Source of the DNA: Monilinia fructicola
Lineage: Eukaryota; Ascomycota; Leotiomycetes; Helotiales; Sclerotiniaceae
Reading direction: 5' to 3'
NCBI GenBank assembly: GCA_008692225.1
Contig: VICG01000012.1
Span: forward strand, 186,001 to 250,000
DNA length: 64,000 bases
Below, piece after piece: positions 46,762-58,751 of this stretch. The position numbers were made by a program, and so were the translations under genes. Position 1 is the first letter of the stretch; the number at the start of each line of letters is the position of its first letter. The notes under the pieces are model-generated. The model saw only the letters and a list, made by a program, of their open reading frames with translations, did no database searches and was not told where the DNA came from.

Positions 46762-47884
46762 TTACTTATTAGAATGACGATGTTTTTGTCTCTTCCTCTT
46801 CTCTATGTGCCCCCTCTCTCTGTGCCTCTCCTCTCTGTGCCTCTCCCTTTCCTTTGTTTGCGATCTGCTTCGCCGTGGGGGAGGAAATTCTGGTGCTGAT
46901 AGGGGTTGCGGTTCTGGCTGTCGTTGTTGAATTCTAGGGGATGCTTCGAAAGGGGTTCTCGAAGGTCGATTTTCAATGCTTGGATGGGGAGAAGAGGGTG
47001 GTGGAGGTAGGTTTTGAAGTGGATCTCGAGGTGGGTTCTGGGGTGAATCTTGGAATGGATTTAGTGATGGATTTGGGGGTGCTAATGACGGCAGTTGTTG
47101 AGGTGGTCTTTGAGGTGGATTGAATGGAGGAAGAAGGGGTGGATTTCTAAAGCTTGAGTGTTGAGTTAGAGGTAGATGAAGTGGTGGGCATCCAGCAACA
47201 TTCAACGTCACATTTCCAGGACGGTCACCAAAGCCCATATTCAGATTTCCTTGATGTTCGGTACCGCTGTGTGAACGGCTCGAGGATGTATATTGGAAAG
47301 TTACAGAATCAGGATTTCATTCTGTAGTCAATCTGAATTTGTTGATATTCGCCATTTCTACCGAAGTGCATTCTATAGGAGGAGTAGCTAAAGTGTGTTA
47401 CATGCTGCTGAGTTTGTGGTAGATGATGTTGTAGATTCTGTGGTAGATGATGTGGTGGATTCTGAGTTGGATCCTGAGGTAGATACTGCGGAAATCCGTG
47501 TCCAGGAGGGTGATTTACACAGGGTGCATTTGGTGCGCTCATATTTGTAAGGTTGTGAGCAGGTGGTGGTGCAGGTGCATGCTGCTGTTGTTGCGCTCCG
47601 TCTCGCTGCCTTTCTTCAGTTCTGGCACATGAAGCTTGAGCTACTTCATATGGATTTGGACAGGTGTCTGCAAGTGCCGGGCTTGTAGGACCTCTATATG
47701 GAACCAGAGTTCGATTATCGGGTTGTGCATGGGTGGGTCTAGTTACCCTGCCTGCATGTAGTCCCTTTTCTTCCTTGACTGGACGATGAGATTTTCTAGG
47801 TCTATGCCTGACATGCTCTTCTGGCTCGGGTTCATTTAATGCTTCGGCGACGTTGATTCGCCAACGGTTAATGCTTTCATACAT
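46762..47884 (-). CDS. Pro/Gln/Arg-rich orphan protein (frameshifted)
   Basis: Start ATG 47884. The N terminus (YESINRWRINVAEALNEPEP) is followed by a basic region, a Gln run and PQ-rich repeats (QNPPHHLPQNLQHHLPQ). A frame change near 47310 leads into SSRSHSGTEHQGNLNMGFGD and a long proline-rich stretch, ending in an Arg/Glu/His-rich tail (RERHREERHRERGHIEKRKR). No catalytic domain is recognised. The basic tail suggests a nuclear or RNA-associated protein, but this is only compositional. One gene with one shift is more likely than two genes. Confidence 0.5.
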
Positions 47885-48423
47885 CTTTTTTGTTGACTCG
47901 CTCTGTTTTGATGATGATAATAATTATCAAATGTTGGTATCTGCACGAGTACTTCTGAAATTGTTAAGGAAAAGACGTTCACATGCTACCAAGAATTCCT
48001 GAGCTCATGGAATATGCAGATTAACCTGAAAGTTTGTGAGTCTTCAAGATCCACATTTCGCTGATATGACCAATTCCAAGAAGTTTCCTGGAGTGATGAC
48101 TATGTTTTATGAGTCTCCTTGATACAATGTCCGTCAATTCAGATTTTGTAGCATACTTGTAAAGACGCGAATAGTTATATAAGAGATCATGGGTAATTAA
48201 AAAACATAATTTATGTTATAGTATCATGTCTTATTTAGCCTACATATACTATTTCCACGTTTTCATATTGTCAAAACCCAATTTCTTCCTTTGTACTGTC
48301 TGGTTCTCGTGAGTTCCTGGCCGTCATGTCCCCTGTTTTCCTTAGTTTTCGCATTCTCGTCTATCTCTTTTCTTCATTTCACTCGTTTGCTCCGCCTTCA
48401 ACTGGGTCGCCATGATTTACAAC
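47885..48423. other. Intergenic
   Basis: No gene recognised; AT-rich near 48190-48240. Confidence 0.45.
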
Positions 48424-49050
48424 CTATAAATGTTCCCCATAACAAGTTCCCTCTGTCGTATCTGGAGCTTGCTCCCCTTTCCGTGTGTTACCACCACGCT
48501 TTACTTGTGCATAGTTTGTCGAAGCTACCAAATCGCGATCTCCCAAATCTCTCTCAAGATGCTGAAAATTGGAAAGGCATTGGGGTTCGGGATTAGAACC
48601 TGAGAGGGCTATCATGTTTCGATCTTCTGCAAATTTCCCATGTACCTTTTCATACCGATGTTCGAGGTAATAATTTGCGACAGCTGCCCTATTCAGATCT
48701 TCTCCAAATCTCTCGTATGCTGGGTTACTTTCTGGATACCCATATTCGGGAACATAAGGTTAAAGGTAAACGGGGCTGTTTTGAGCGTGTTCGGACAGTG
48801 GTGGAAATTGATGATATCCCGTTGTGGTGTCGGTGCGTAAATTATGAGAAGTATCATCAAAATATGCATGGGTGACTGCAGGCTCTGGGCCTGTCTGGCG
48901 TTCATTCACATCTTGAGATCCGGCACCAGAAATATCATCACGAATTCTACCGTGCCCAAGATCGTCGTATGTACCCGTTGTCAGCTCGGATTCTCTCTGT
49001 ATGAGGGGAGCTGCATATCTGGCTCTTTGCTCATTCTCTTGATATGCCAT
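48424..49050 (-). CDS. Orphan hydrophilic protein (frameshifted)
   Basis: From MAYQENEQRARYAAPLIQRE (ATG about 49050; an upstream in-frame ATG exists at 49110) through a Gly/Asp-rich segment, a frame change near 48763 (a run in the AAGGTTAAAGG area), YLEHRYEKVHGKFAEDRN, and QHLERDLGDRDLVASTNYAQ to a stop at 48424. No domain recognised. The smooth continuation across the shift supports one coding gene. Confidence 0.45.
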
Positions 49051-49110
49051 CTTTTGAATTTGATATTTGATTGAAAGATTGATCTTGATGTCGATTGGGT
49101 AAGTGTTCAT

Positions 49111-49491
49111 TTTGATGAAAAGTGTTGGATGTTTAGAGGAATGGAGATGGGAATTAGTATCATCAATCTAAGAGATATCTGACTGGCGTATACCAGTTTC
49201 AAGAATGTATGACTGTTTAATGAACAATTTGGAATATGGTGATGATTCATATCATTTTAGACTCTTCTGACTAAATAGCAAGTGCATAATATCATCGATT
49301 TTAATTACCAGGCCCAAATATCCCTCACTAATTCATTCATCTCATTATAACCCCCAATGTTTAATATTTTGATTCTCCATCCTGTCGGCATCGTCACATA
49401 CTCCTCTGCCTTCCCCGATATCCTCATTCATTTATCCTCGCAGCATTTTCTTCTTACTTCCTTTGTCTTTCTATATTCTCGTTCACCTCGC
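49111..49491. other. Intergenic
   Basis: No gene; the pyrimidine-rich end (49380-49490) is the 3' side of the next - strand gene. Confidence 0.45.
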
Positions 49492-50269
49492 TTAATACCC
49501 TCTATATATTTCTCTCGCCGTGTTTAAACCTATGATTTCATTCTCTTCTTCTATCTCTCTCACCCTTTCCCTTCTTTCGGCCTCACTCCGGTATCCGAAA
49601 TACCGTGGATCATTCCGATACCCTTGATCGGGCGTATCGCTCCTATATGCTTCTTGTCTCACAAATATTTCATCCCCAAAGGAGCCAGCGTATGAAGATG
49701 ATCTTCTCCTTGTTCGAGGAAAGATGGAGTAACTTAGAACCGGCGAGGGATCATATCTGCCGCTCAAAATTGGTGAGCGTTGGCGAGATGAATTGTGACG
49801 CGGCGGTGGTGAGTGTCGACGAAAATGTATTTTCACGTGGTAGTGGCGGAAGTGGAGATAGATCCCGACGTGGTGGTAGTGAGCGTCGACGAAATGAAAA
49901 CTGTGTCTCATCCGCTCTAACATGCGAGTAACGAATTTGTCGAGGCCTGATAGATACCCCGGGGTGCACACGCTGATTTCGGGTAGGGACTGATGAAGGC
50001 GTCACGTTTACGTATACCCGACCACGTCGGTATTCATCTCTGTCTCTATTCTCAGCATATGCATATGCAGGCTGATCATGAGGTGCGGTCGCGGGGCTTG
50101 GATCGATGGATGCAGATCCTCCATCTTCAGATCCTTCATCATCGATCTCATCTGGATACTGGCCCGCTTCGGATCCATGATACTCATCAACGTCGATAGT
50201 GTCACTATATTCAGAACGACGTGCGGGCCTGGTTGGTGATTGCCTTCGTTGATGAGAGTAGCCTGACAT
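49492..50269 (-). CDS. Orphan Arg/Tyr/Asp-rich protein (frameshifted)
   Basis: Start ATG 50269 (MSGYSHQRRQSPTRPARRSE). An acidic Asp/Glu segment (DEIDDEGSEDGG) is followed by an AYAENRDRDEYRRGRVYVNV stretch and an Arg/Pro-rich SFRRRSLPPRRDLSPLPPL. A shift near 49770 leads into SPILSGRYDPSPVLSYSIFP, RRRSSSYAGSFGDEIFVR and a final RRERVREIEEENEIIGLNTA helix. No known domain. Composition is like that of the two orphan genes to its left, so a small lineage-restricted family is conceivable. Confidence 0.5.
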
Positions 50270-52199
50270 TTTCTATTCGATGTTGGTCTTGGGTTTGGGT
50301 TTGGGTTTGGGGTTGAATAGGGTTTGAATACGGGTTGAATGATGATTTAGATTTTGTTTTGATGCAAGATGTAGATTTGATGCAAAGTATTTCGAGTAGA
50401 AGAAGACAGGAACCCATTAATATGGATAAAGAAAAATATTCGGCAAAGAATGATGAGCCTTTGATTGTCACTACCTACCAGTAATCAGAAATATGACTTT
50501 TATTCATCATTCGGTTGGCGATTCATTGCATCAAACCGCAAGTGTGTAATATAACCGAATTTCTATTCTATGCGTCGAGATGTTACTCATTGTGCCTTCA
50601 TTCCCTCGCACATACAATAACGTCATTCATCAGGCTCATGGTCACGCGTTCTTGATTCCTATTCCTCGGGGTTTGAGAACGAGCCGCTGGTTGCAATGCG
50701 GATCTTCGTCTTTGTAGCTTTTGAGGTCGAAGCAAAACGAGTGTGGGAATGGGAGAGTACTGCGAATGTCTACTTGCCGTATCACAAGCCCTAGGTGAGC
50801 TCTTCCACTTCCACACACCAGTGCACAGCTGTCTAACTTATGGAGTATTCATATCTCGGCACAGGGACTACATTGCTTCACCAGTGTTTACATTGGAGGA
50901 TACGGAGAAATGAAGAAGGAATGTTGTTGGAATAGACTCCTCGAGTGATATTTGAACGTTGCTTCAACATTACCATTGAGGTGCTATATATGCATCCGCT
51001 CAACATACAACGTACGGGGGGGAGGTAATAATGTGTGCGGAGCCCCCGCTTGTATCTTACGTCGATTCATCTATCTATCTATCATGATCCTCACGAGGTG
51101 CAGTTTCTCATCGGGCAAAGAACCTCGAGGGGAAGCGTCCGAATCATGATGCGTTTGGAATGTGCAGATTCCCAACCGCTAAACACATCGCATCAGCATC
51201 CACTATGTGTGTACTATGAAACTTAGCTTGAATGGCCATGATTCAAAGTGTCGACCTTCAAGAGAAGTACCAAGAAACAAAAGGAATAAGATGAGTGAAG
51301 CGACCTCTGAGATACTCACAGAACATCCAAGTGATCCATGAAGATGAATCACCCCAAAGATCCACCCCTCACTCCCACCCAATACAAACCATGCACAAAC
51401 CCACGAATCCGGACGGCAATCCCCCCGCATGACGCGGGATGCCTCAAAAATACAGGATGGGCAATATCCCCAACCTGTGCTTCCCACGCTCAAACAATAT
51501 CATCCATCGTTCCGCCATAGATGGAGTCATCTTCAAATCATGCCTCCGCCAACGTCACCCCCATGAACTAGCTGCCAGGTCGCGGAACCTCCTACAACGC
51601 AGCTCAATACACACTTTTCACACACACACCTGTCTCTGCTGCTCCATGCGATTGGAAAGTTCCACCTTCATTTTCACTTACTTCTCTCGTCACCTTTTAA
51701 GCATGGTACGATTTTGATCCAGGAGATTTACATTTACATTTAGATCAGATCCCAACATCAACAAAAGACATTCCTTCCACCGGAGAACAGATCCAACAGA
51801 GAGAGAGAGACGGGAAAAGGGAAAAAAGAAAGATACAAGACGAGACGGGAAGAGATGCATTTGTTGGATTTTGACGCGAGGTTACATGTATACCTAGGTA
51901 TATACATGTACATAGCAGGGCATTCTCCAAGCTGCGAGGGCACGCGAAACGCTTTCTTCACGATGCCATGCGATGCGATGCGATGCGATATGATACGATA
52001 CGACACCAAGCACGAGCGAGATACCATTGCACGCCACGCCCCGCTTCCGCGTCGACTCCGGCCGGCAACAGAATTGCAAGGAAGTGCGTATGTAGCATTA
52101 TGGATATGAGATGCTATGGCGTCCCAGTGCCATCCACGAATCACGAATCACGAATCACGAATCGCGATTCCTCCAAAAATGAACAGTTCATTCCCAGCC

Positions 52200-52234
<35 letters not shown>

Positions 52235-52279
52235 CGCTGAATCTAGCACGCTAACTTCAACGGCTCTCCTACGCCTGCC
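50270..52279. other. 2 kb without a supported gene
   Basis: Holds a GGGTTT-type repeat (about 50290-50325), a GCGAT/ATACG pentamer repeat (about 51967-52003), CGAATCA repeats near 52136-52165 and a (TC)n tract at 52203-52232. A - strand stretch at 51.2-51.6 kb reads like broken protein (IAHPVFLRHPASCGG) but I could not assign it. Confidence 0.4.
52203..52232. repeat. (TC)n microsatellite
   Basis: About 15 perfect TC units. Confidence 0.9.
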
Positions 52280-52347
52280 TTACTTCCTCTCCCTTCCCTT
52301 TCCTTCCCTCCCCATCAAATCTCCCCTTTGCCGCCCTCTTCGCACCG

Positions 52348-52378
<31 letters not shown>

Positions 52379-52738
52379 CACCCCTACCCTACCCTCCTCA
52401 CTCTTATCCTCTCCCTCCCCCCCCCCCAATCCTCCTATAAACCTTCCCCGCGATCGCCCCGCCCTCAGACACGTCGCCAACCCGGCCGCCCGCCCTCCCG
52501 TCGCAGAAGTCCACTCCAACTCCCCATATGCATCATACCAGTAACGACGCTCCTCGTCGACGTCGGCACGGCACGGGCAGCGCGGCTCGGGATCTTCGTC
52601 GTCCCCATGCGCAGGCACGAGCGTGGTCCCTTCGGGAGAGTACCCTTGGTGCGCCGGCGCAGCGGGATCCTCGCGCTGTTCGTCGCGAGCGTTCTCTGTT
52701 GTGGTTGGCGTTTGGTGTTGGTTGGGGTTGGACGACAT
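52280..52738 (-). CDS. Orphan hydrophilic protein, 152 aa
   Basis: ATG 52738. A Gln/Thr/Asn-rich start (SSNPNQHQTPTTTENARDEQ), then GYSPEGTTLVPAHGDDEDPE, a short Cys pair (PRCPCR), and RRYWYDAYGELEWTS followed by Gly/Arg-rich low complexity with a GVGVRVRVRVRVTV repeat from CACCCT tandem repeats. The first 100 residues look like real protein; the C-terminal part may be read-through into repeats. Function unknown. Confidence 0.45.
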
Positions 52739-54026
52739 GTTTGATTTGATTTGGTGGGGGGGGAGGGGGGGGTTGATGCTCGAAAAGAGAAGGGCTGGGT
52801 AGTCGGTTGGGGTGCTGGTTTGGGTTTCGGGTTGGATATTGTTGAGGTATTCGGTTTGAGTGTTATGATGTTGTTTTTAATCACTAGAAGCGTGAATTTT
52901 GAGCTTGATATTGAGGTTGATATTGACGTTGATATTGATATTGATATTGATATTGATATTGACGTTGATATTGATACTGATATTGATATTGATACTGATA
53001 TTGATACTGAGCTTGATGCTGAGCTCGACATTGATATTGACAACAAGAAATAAGACCAACCCAACCAACCCCACCCCAGAAAAAATGCCTTCCTCAAGTA
53101 AAGAAAAGGAAGAAAAAATTCCCGTGCATGAGTCTTCCAACAACTCACCAAAGGTGACTCCCAAGAAATAAGATCCCAGCAAATGAATAACCAAAAACAG
53201 CCATCATGACTGACAAAGCCGAGAACCACCCTTCTCTCGAGTGCTGAGTCTGACCGCATTCATTCATTCCATCTGGACCCTGAACTCGCACTTACAAGTC
53301 AGCTTTGCACATTAAAAAGTGTATTACGCGAGTATCACATAATTAATTTTCCAGCATCGCTCTCCTGATATGTCTAGGTATATAAAGGTCTCACATCACT
53401 CGATTCATTGTATAAATACACATCTCCCAGCACACAAGACGAAGTGCCCATCCAGGCCAAGCATGCATCCATTCTAAACCTGTTTCCCACCCCACGGAAC
53501 CCTGCCTGTCACAACTCCCTTCACCACCCACTTCAACGTCCTATTCCATGCATATCCATCCTACCACCTAGCACATAATCCATCGCTAGATGAACGCCAG
53601 CAAAACAAACATTCATTTTGGATATTCTTGATGAGTTTTGAATAAACCATCTCATAAACTTCCATGCATGCACGCATATCATCATACTGTATAAAAGAAG
53701 GAATCTAAGAGCAAAAAAGAAGAAAAGGGTATTGTATGTACAGATCGTTTACCACTACTTGCGAGCATTGACCAAGCAGCCTTGATGACATGTTAAAATA
53801 TCGTATCCAGAAGAAGATATGTCAAGGTTCACTGCTGATGTGTTGTGTTCGATCGCTTCCGTAACCACAAAATTATATCATGTGATTCATGTTGAAGCAT
53901 TTTTTCATTTAGGCTAAAATGCGAATTTTAGTCGTGTGGTGATTTATTGTTCAAAAGTCGGAGGCTGGTTTCGCTCGTTTAAGAGGTGAGGCTAAAGGCG
54001 GGGGGTGAGGGTTTAGCCTCAAAGAT
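52739..54026. other. Intergenic with hexamer repeat
   Basis: G-run and (GATATT)n repeat near the left end, then ordinary sequence with no gene up to mitoferrin. Confidence 0.5.
52896..53037. repeat. (TTGATA)n imperfect hexamer repeat
   Basis: About 23 imperfect six-base units (TTGATA/TTGACG/CTGATA). Because six is a multiple of three, every frame stays open (VDIDID, LILILI, INININ), producing false ORFs on both strands. Confidence 0.9.
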
Positions 54027-55370
54027 TAAACTCCCAAGTTATTTTGCTTAATGAAATAAGCCCTGGAGACATATTAGTAGAAGTTACAAATTCCAAATCT
54101 TGAAAATACTCACTTGCAAGCTTCATATGCAGACCAACAAATAGCAGTACTGGGCATAGTAGTAACCACTCTTGGTTTAACACCCTTGAAAAATCCAGCA
54201 AAACCCGCTCTTCGATGAATCACCCGACATCCCTCTACAAAAACCACTGACATTTCTTAATTCTGCATCGGTTGCTGTTCCTCTGGTTTGTAATAACGTC
54301 TTGACCACATCCATGGGTGTTGTAAGCGCAGCCGCAAACCCTCCTGCAACCGCACCGGCCGTACAGTGGGTCCACGGATCATATTTTTTGGTAGGATTCA
54401 TGACGGTCGACATCGATTCGTATGCAAGGAATTGAAGAGCAGTAAATGGCACCGTCATGGAGAGCGTGGTAGGATAGGAAACGTAGAACGCGGTCAGACC
54501 TTCACTGCGATAGACGTATCTAGCACAATCAAACATTGATTTGTACATTACTTTCGAGTTATGCATTTGCATGCGCTGTTTGATAACTAGAGAATGTCAA
54601 TCAACAATCTTTCAAGGGATGCATGAGAGATAGTATACCATCAAAAGGATTCATGAGAGCATCACTGGCAATGGTTGCGCAGGCCCCACTCGTCGCTGTT
54701 CATGGTCAGTAAACATGGACCAATTCAGACCTTCACCAAAACAAACCAGCAGCAAGAGGATGATGAACACCAGCTTGGTTTCCCCCCATGACATGTTTAA
54801 CGGCTTCGTAAGTAGCAAAATAAACAGCATGTGCAGGACCTAGAACAACATTAATACTTTTCCGAGCTTATCCGAATCAATCGACTAAAACTGACCAGCT
54901 CCCACAACCACACTAGACATTCCCCTCCATAAACTGAGAAGTCCCTCGCCCGTAGCTATCCGATATGCTCCTTGTATCATACCATTGTACACTGCGGATG
55001 GGGTTGGGTTGAGAATTTGCATTCGGGTCTGCGCCATGTCAATATCGATTCTTCGCTCTTATCCAAGGGGCAATCCCAAAATACCTTGATTGCATCGATC
55101 GGGTACATCACCGTATGTTCCTACAAAATCCATCAGTATCGAATTATATGATTCCGGTGACTGGAAGAAGCGTACCGCGATTCCGGCAAAGGCGCCCGCA
55201 GCCATATTCTGAATCAACGAGAAGTTTGGTGGCAGAGATTCATATCTAAGGCACGAGACATCAGCAACTTGCGCTTCCCACAAAATGAAAGAAGAGAGCC
55301 AATTGCCTCCATGGCCGTCGAGCACATACTCATCATATTCCTCCAAAGGCTCTGCGTCCGGCTTAGCCAT
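54027..55370 (-). CDS. Mitoferrin-type mitochondrial iron carrier (Mrs3/Mrs4)
   Basis: A mitochondrial inner-membrane carrier importing Fe2+ for Fe-S and haem synthesis. The first in-frame ATG is at 55370; the frame is open further up to about 55475 without an ATG. Exons read YESLPPNFSLIQNMAAGAFAGIA, then EHTVMYPIDAIK (carrier motif PxD), then MQILNPTPSAVYNGMIQG, HAVYFATYEAVKHVMGG, MQMHNSKVMYKSMFDCARYV, TALQFLAYESMSTVMNP, GAVAGGFAAALTTPMDVVKT and CWSAYEACK. Introns of 40-80 bases have GT..AG ends; the last has a GTGAGT donor, a TACTAAT branch point and a final exon ending NNLGV at 54027. Three carrier repeats are present. A T-run gain at 54239-54243 shifts the frame once, most likely a sequencing error. 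Confidence 0.9.
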
Positions 55371-55957
55371 TTGGGCCAATGCCGCAGATCCTCCTCCAAC
55401 TTGAGCTGATTGAAGAGCCAGGTTGTCGACTTTGGTAGAATCAACAATGAACGTCGCAGTTCGATGAAGATTCAAGGATTCAAACGAGATGGAGATGAAG
55501 ATGGAGATGGAGATGGAAACGGAAACGGAAACGGGAACGGAAGTCGAAATCGAAATCGCACAGCTTCTAATCTAATAGAAGTTTTATTGTTGCGATCGAG
55601 TTATGGTTGAGGAAGAAGAAGAAGAAGAAGGAGGGAGGGGGGTGGTTAGTTGATAGATTGGTCGATATGGGTTGAAAAGCTGAGAGCAAAATAAAAAAGT
55701 GACGATGCTTGCTTTGCTCTGCTTTGCTCTGCCCAGGTCTGCTGTGTTCGTTTCTTCTCGATAAAGTAAGAGGAAGAAAAGAGAAAGATCGATTCGATTG
55801 GATGGATACGAGAGATACGAAAAATTGATTGAACAGGGGTCAACAGGTAGTCAAGACTAGGAAGTGTAGTTACAGTGTTACAGTACCAGGAAGGTCCACG
55901 GGAAGTTATAAGTGCACTTTATTTGATGTATGGAACCAAATCGGGACCGAGGATGTT

Positions 55958-56041
55958 TTTGTATGGTTGGTGTGGTTGATGTGGTTGATGTGGTTGATGT
56001 AGTTGATGTAGTTGATATGGTTGATGTGGTTGATGTAGTTG
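55958..56041. repeat. GGTTGATGT-type nonamer repeat
   Basis: About nine imperfect copies of a 9-base unit (tggttgatg). Confidence 0.85.
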
Positions 56042-56107
56042 TAGAGAAATGCAAATAGAGAGTCAAAATGAATCACAATTGAAGAGGAAGAAAGAAAGGG
56101 GACATAG

Positions 56108-56206
56108 GAAATTGTGGTGGTGGTGGCGGTGGTGATGGTGGTGGTAGTAGTAGTAGCAGTAGTTGTCGTTGTTGTCCTTGTTGTCCTTGTTGTCGTTGTT
56201 GAAGAA
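56108..56206. repeat. GGT/AGT/TTG trinucleotide repeat cluster
   Basis: Successive GGT, AGT and TTGTCC-like units merging into one another. Confidence 0.8.
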
Positions 56207-56249
56207 GGGACTTTTAGATAACTTTTTCTTTAAACAACCAAAACATCCA

Positions 56250-56284
56250 TCCATCCATCAATCAATCAATCAATCAATCAATCA
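56250..56284. repeat. (ATCA)n tetranucleotide repeat
   Basis: About eight units of CATC then AATC. Confidence 0.85.
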
Positions 56285-56466
56285 TACGGAAGAATAAAGT
56301 TCAAACATAATACACTCTGTACAGAGTATATTGAGTATATTCTACCAAATCCCATAAACCTAACACCAAAAAGAATCATCACCACCAGGTTGTTGAAAGA
56401 GGTTGGTCTAATACAGTAATAAGTCGGGATCTGGAGAGATTAATTCCATATCCCATTCTCCCAAAA

Positions 56467-56497
56467 TAATAATGATGATGATGATGATGATGATGAC
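56467..56497. repeat. (ATG)n trinucleotide repeat
   Basis: Roughly nine perfect ATG units. Confidence 0.85.
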
Positions 56498-56885
56498 AAC
56501 AATAACAATGACAATGAAAATGATATACAGTATTCCGTACACTCCGTACAGTAAGTAAATAAAAGATAATATATATTTCAAATATTACGTATATCACACA
56601 TCATCACCATCTCACCCATATGCATCTCATCCATCTCATCCATCTCATTCATCAATGGGGAAGAGACCAAAAAAGGAAAAAAGAACAAAAAAGTCAATTC
56701 TTTGTTGATTGAGTTCTTACATCCATCCATCCATCCATCATCCATCCATCTCCGCTTTCGCAGCCTTTGATCGGAATGAACGTTGGCTTGGATGGAGTGT
56801 TGCGGTACAGTCCTCAAGATATTTATTCTCTTGCCCACTGATGGCTGAGATGTGATTGTTTCTCTTGTGTTTCTCTTACTGTTCT

Positions 56886-56970
56886 GTACTGTATCTGTAT
56901 CTGTATCTGTATCTGTACTTGTATCTGTATCTGTATCTGTATCTGCATCTGTATCCATATCTGTATCCAA
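56886..56970. repeat. (CTGTAT)n hexamer repeat
   Basis: About 13 units of CTGTAT with a few variants. Confidence 0.88.
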
Positions 56971-57179
56971 TCCACAATCCTTCTTCCTTCCATAGAGTGA
57001 CACTACCACTTTTACAATACCCGTCAAGCTACTCTACTCTCTCTACTCTGTCCTTACTTGTCCTGTACAGTATCAGCATCAAGAAGGCCGATCCCGAAGT
57101 TAAAGAATACTGTAGTTAGTTAGTATTCGGCTCTCGCGGCTAGACAGATATCCCAGTTGTAGAGAGAGATACTTGATAT

Positions 57180-57345
57180 TTGATATTTATTAATATATAC
57201 TTATTACTCGTAATATCATATATTAGATACTAAATACCAAATATTAAATACTAAATATTAAATATTGGATATTAAATACTAAATATTAAATATTAAATAT
57301 TGGATATTAAATACTAATTAGATACTAGATACTAGATACTCCTCT
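57180..57345. repeat. AAATATT/GATATT AT-rich tandem repeat
   Basis: Tandem imperfect copies of a 7-10 base unit (ATTAAATACTAA / ATTGGATATT). Confidence 0.8.
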
Positions 57346-58751
57346 ATATTCAATTACTAGCTAACCAAGGATATCGGAGTATTCCCTCCCCTCGACCTAG
57401 GGTAGGGTATCGGCAACCAAGAAGCGATCCGATTCTTCCATAATCCGATTCTTCCATAGGAACGAGGGAAGGAATTCAATTCTACCCAGTAGTTCACCAG
57501 ACCTTGTAAACCACACGACTCTACCTCGTACTGACCGCACCGTACCGCACCCACCATACAGCCCATCTCGCACTAACAAATCGCTCCAACGAAGTCGCGA
57601 ACCCTAGGACCTTTTCCCACTTCTCCATCACCTCGCGCATCATGAATATAGTTCTAACGCAGCTTGTATGATAGCAAAGTCAAAGATAAAGTTCTAGCAC
57701 GAGGCGGCAAGATAGCACAAAGCGGGAGCATCCACCCCCGTACCCTCCCTCCTCCCTCCATCCCTCCACCAAAACCAGCAACGGTACCAACAACAACAAC
57801 AGCAGCAGCAGCAACAACCCCCTCCCCACACCCCTAACCACACCACGCCCAAAAAACCCGCCTCCCTCCCCCCCGAATCCCAGGGTCCTCGGCAACCAAC
57901 CAACCAACCAACCAACCAATCACACGCCCCAACCATCGACATCATCATCGTACGATATTTCGCTCCCGCGCTCCAAGCCGAATCCCAACCACGCCATCCC
58001 ATCCCATGCCATCCCATGCCACGCCATGCCATTTCCCCCAAACCCGCATCCCACCCACAATGGGAATTCGACGAAATCCCATACTGTACCTACTGTACAG
58101 TATTCCGCGTCGTCCGGGATCGATGCCAAAGAGCGGTGATTGGATGGCATGAGATGGCATGATACTGTATGCGATGGGCTCGCCTGCTCGCCTGCTCGCC
58201 TGCTTGCTACAGCAAGTCTAGGGTGTCGCGAACGTGGAGGTGGCGCGAGGGATGAGGCTTGCAGGATGAGGCTTGCCGCCTCGGCGGGCGAATGTGGAGG
58301 AACACCCAGGAATATTTGATTAGGTTGGGCGGTGGATTTCGGGGCACCTTTGTGTTAGTCACGGGAGGGAGGATTGACCTACCGACCGACCGACCGACCC
58401 ATGTACCTACCTAGCATCTCTCGATTCTGATGACGTGCGACGGGAGACATGAGGTTGTCTTAGTATTTTGAAACAATTTTTTCGAGACGTCATGAGTGAG
58501 ATTTTGGGCGGGAGCGGCGACTCTCTTCGCTCATTCGAATATTTATCTCCGATCCATCTGATCGAATCACTTTCTTGTTTTTTTATCTATAGATTGATAT
58601 TGAAAGATGTTGATGTCAAATTATGTTCTAGAGATATGCCCATATTAAAAGTAGCTTCGCTTCATATCCAGGGGCCCCAGCCAATAACTTGCATATACCT
58701 TCGCCTTTACCAAAGTATCTCGAACTCCATAGCCGTCATATCCCCTCGCCA

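Larger units (their letters stand above)
55476..58751. other. 3.3 kb microsatellite-rich gap, no gene supported
   Basis: Contains at least six different simple repeats (see separate entries), AAATATT-type tandem copies, and a C-rich, CATCCCATGC-repeat stretch near 57970-58030. Frames here (for example WHGMGWRGWD on the - strand near 57.9 kb) are made by repeats. No RNA gene found. Confidence 0.5.

Noticed and set aside
51203..51720. Broken - strand protein-like stretch (IAHPVFLRHPASCGG)
   Set aside because: Pieces in different frames could not be joined into a known family.
52751..53194. Several overlapping open frames on both strands (IDIDID, LILILI, ININ)
   Set aside because: They are produced by the (TTGATA)n hexamer, which stays open in every frame.
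57694..58160. Trp/Gly/Met-rich - strand frames
   Set aside because: They come from CATCCCATGC tandem repeats and C-rich sequence; no protein family resemblance.
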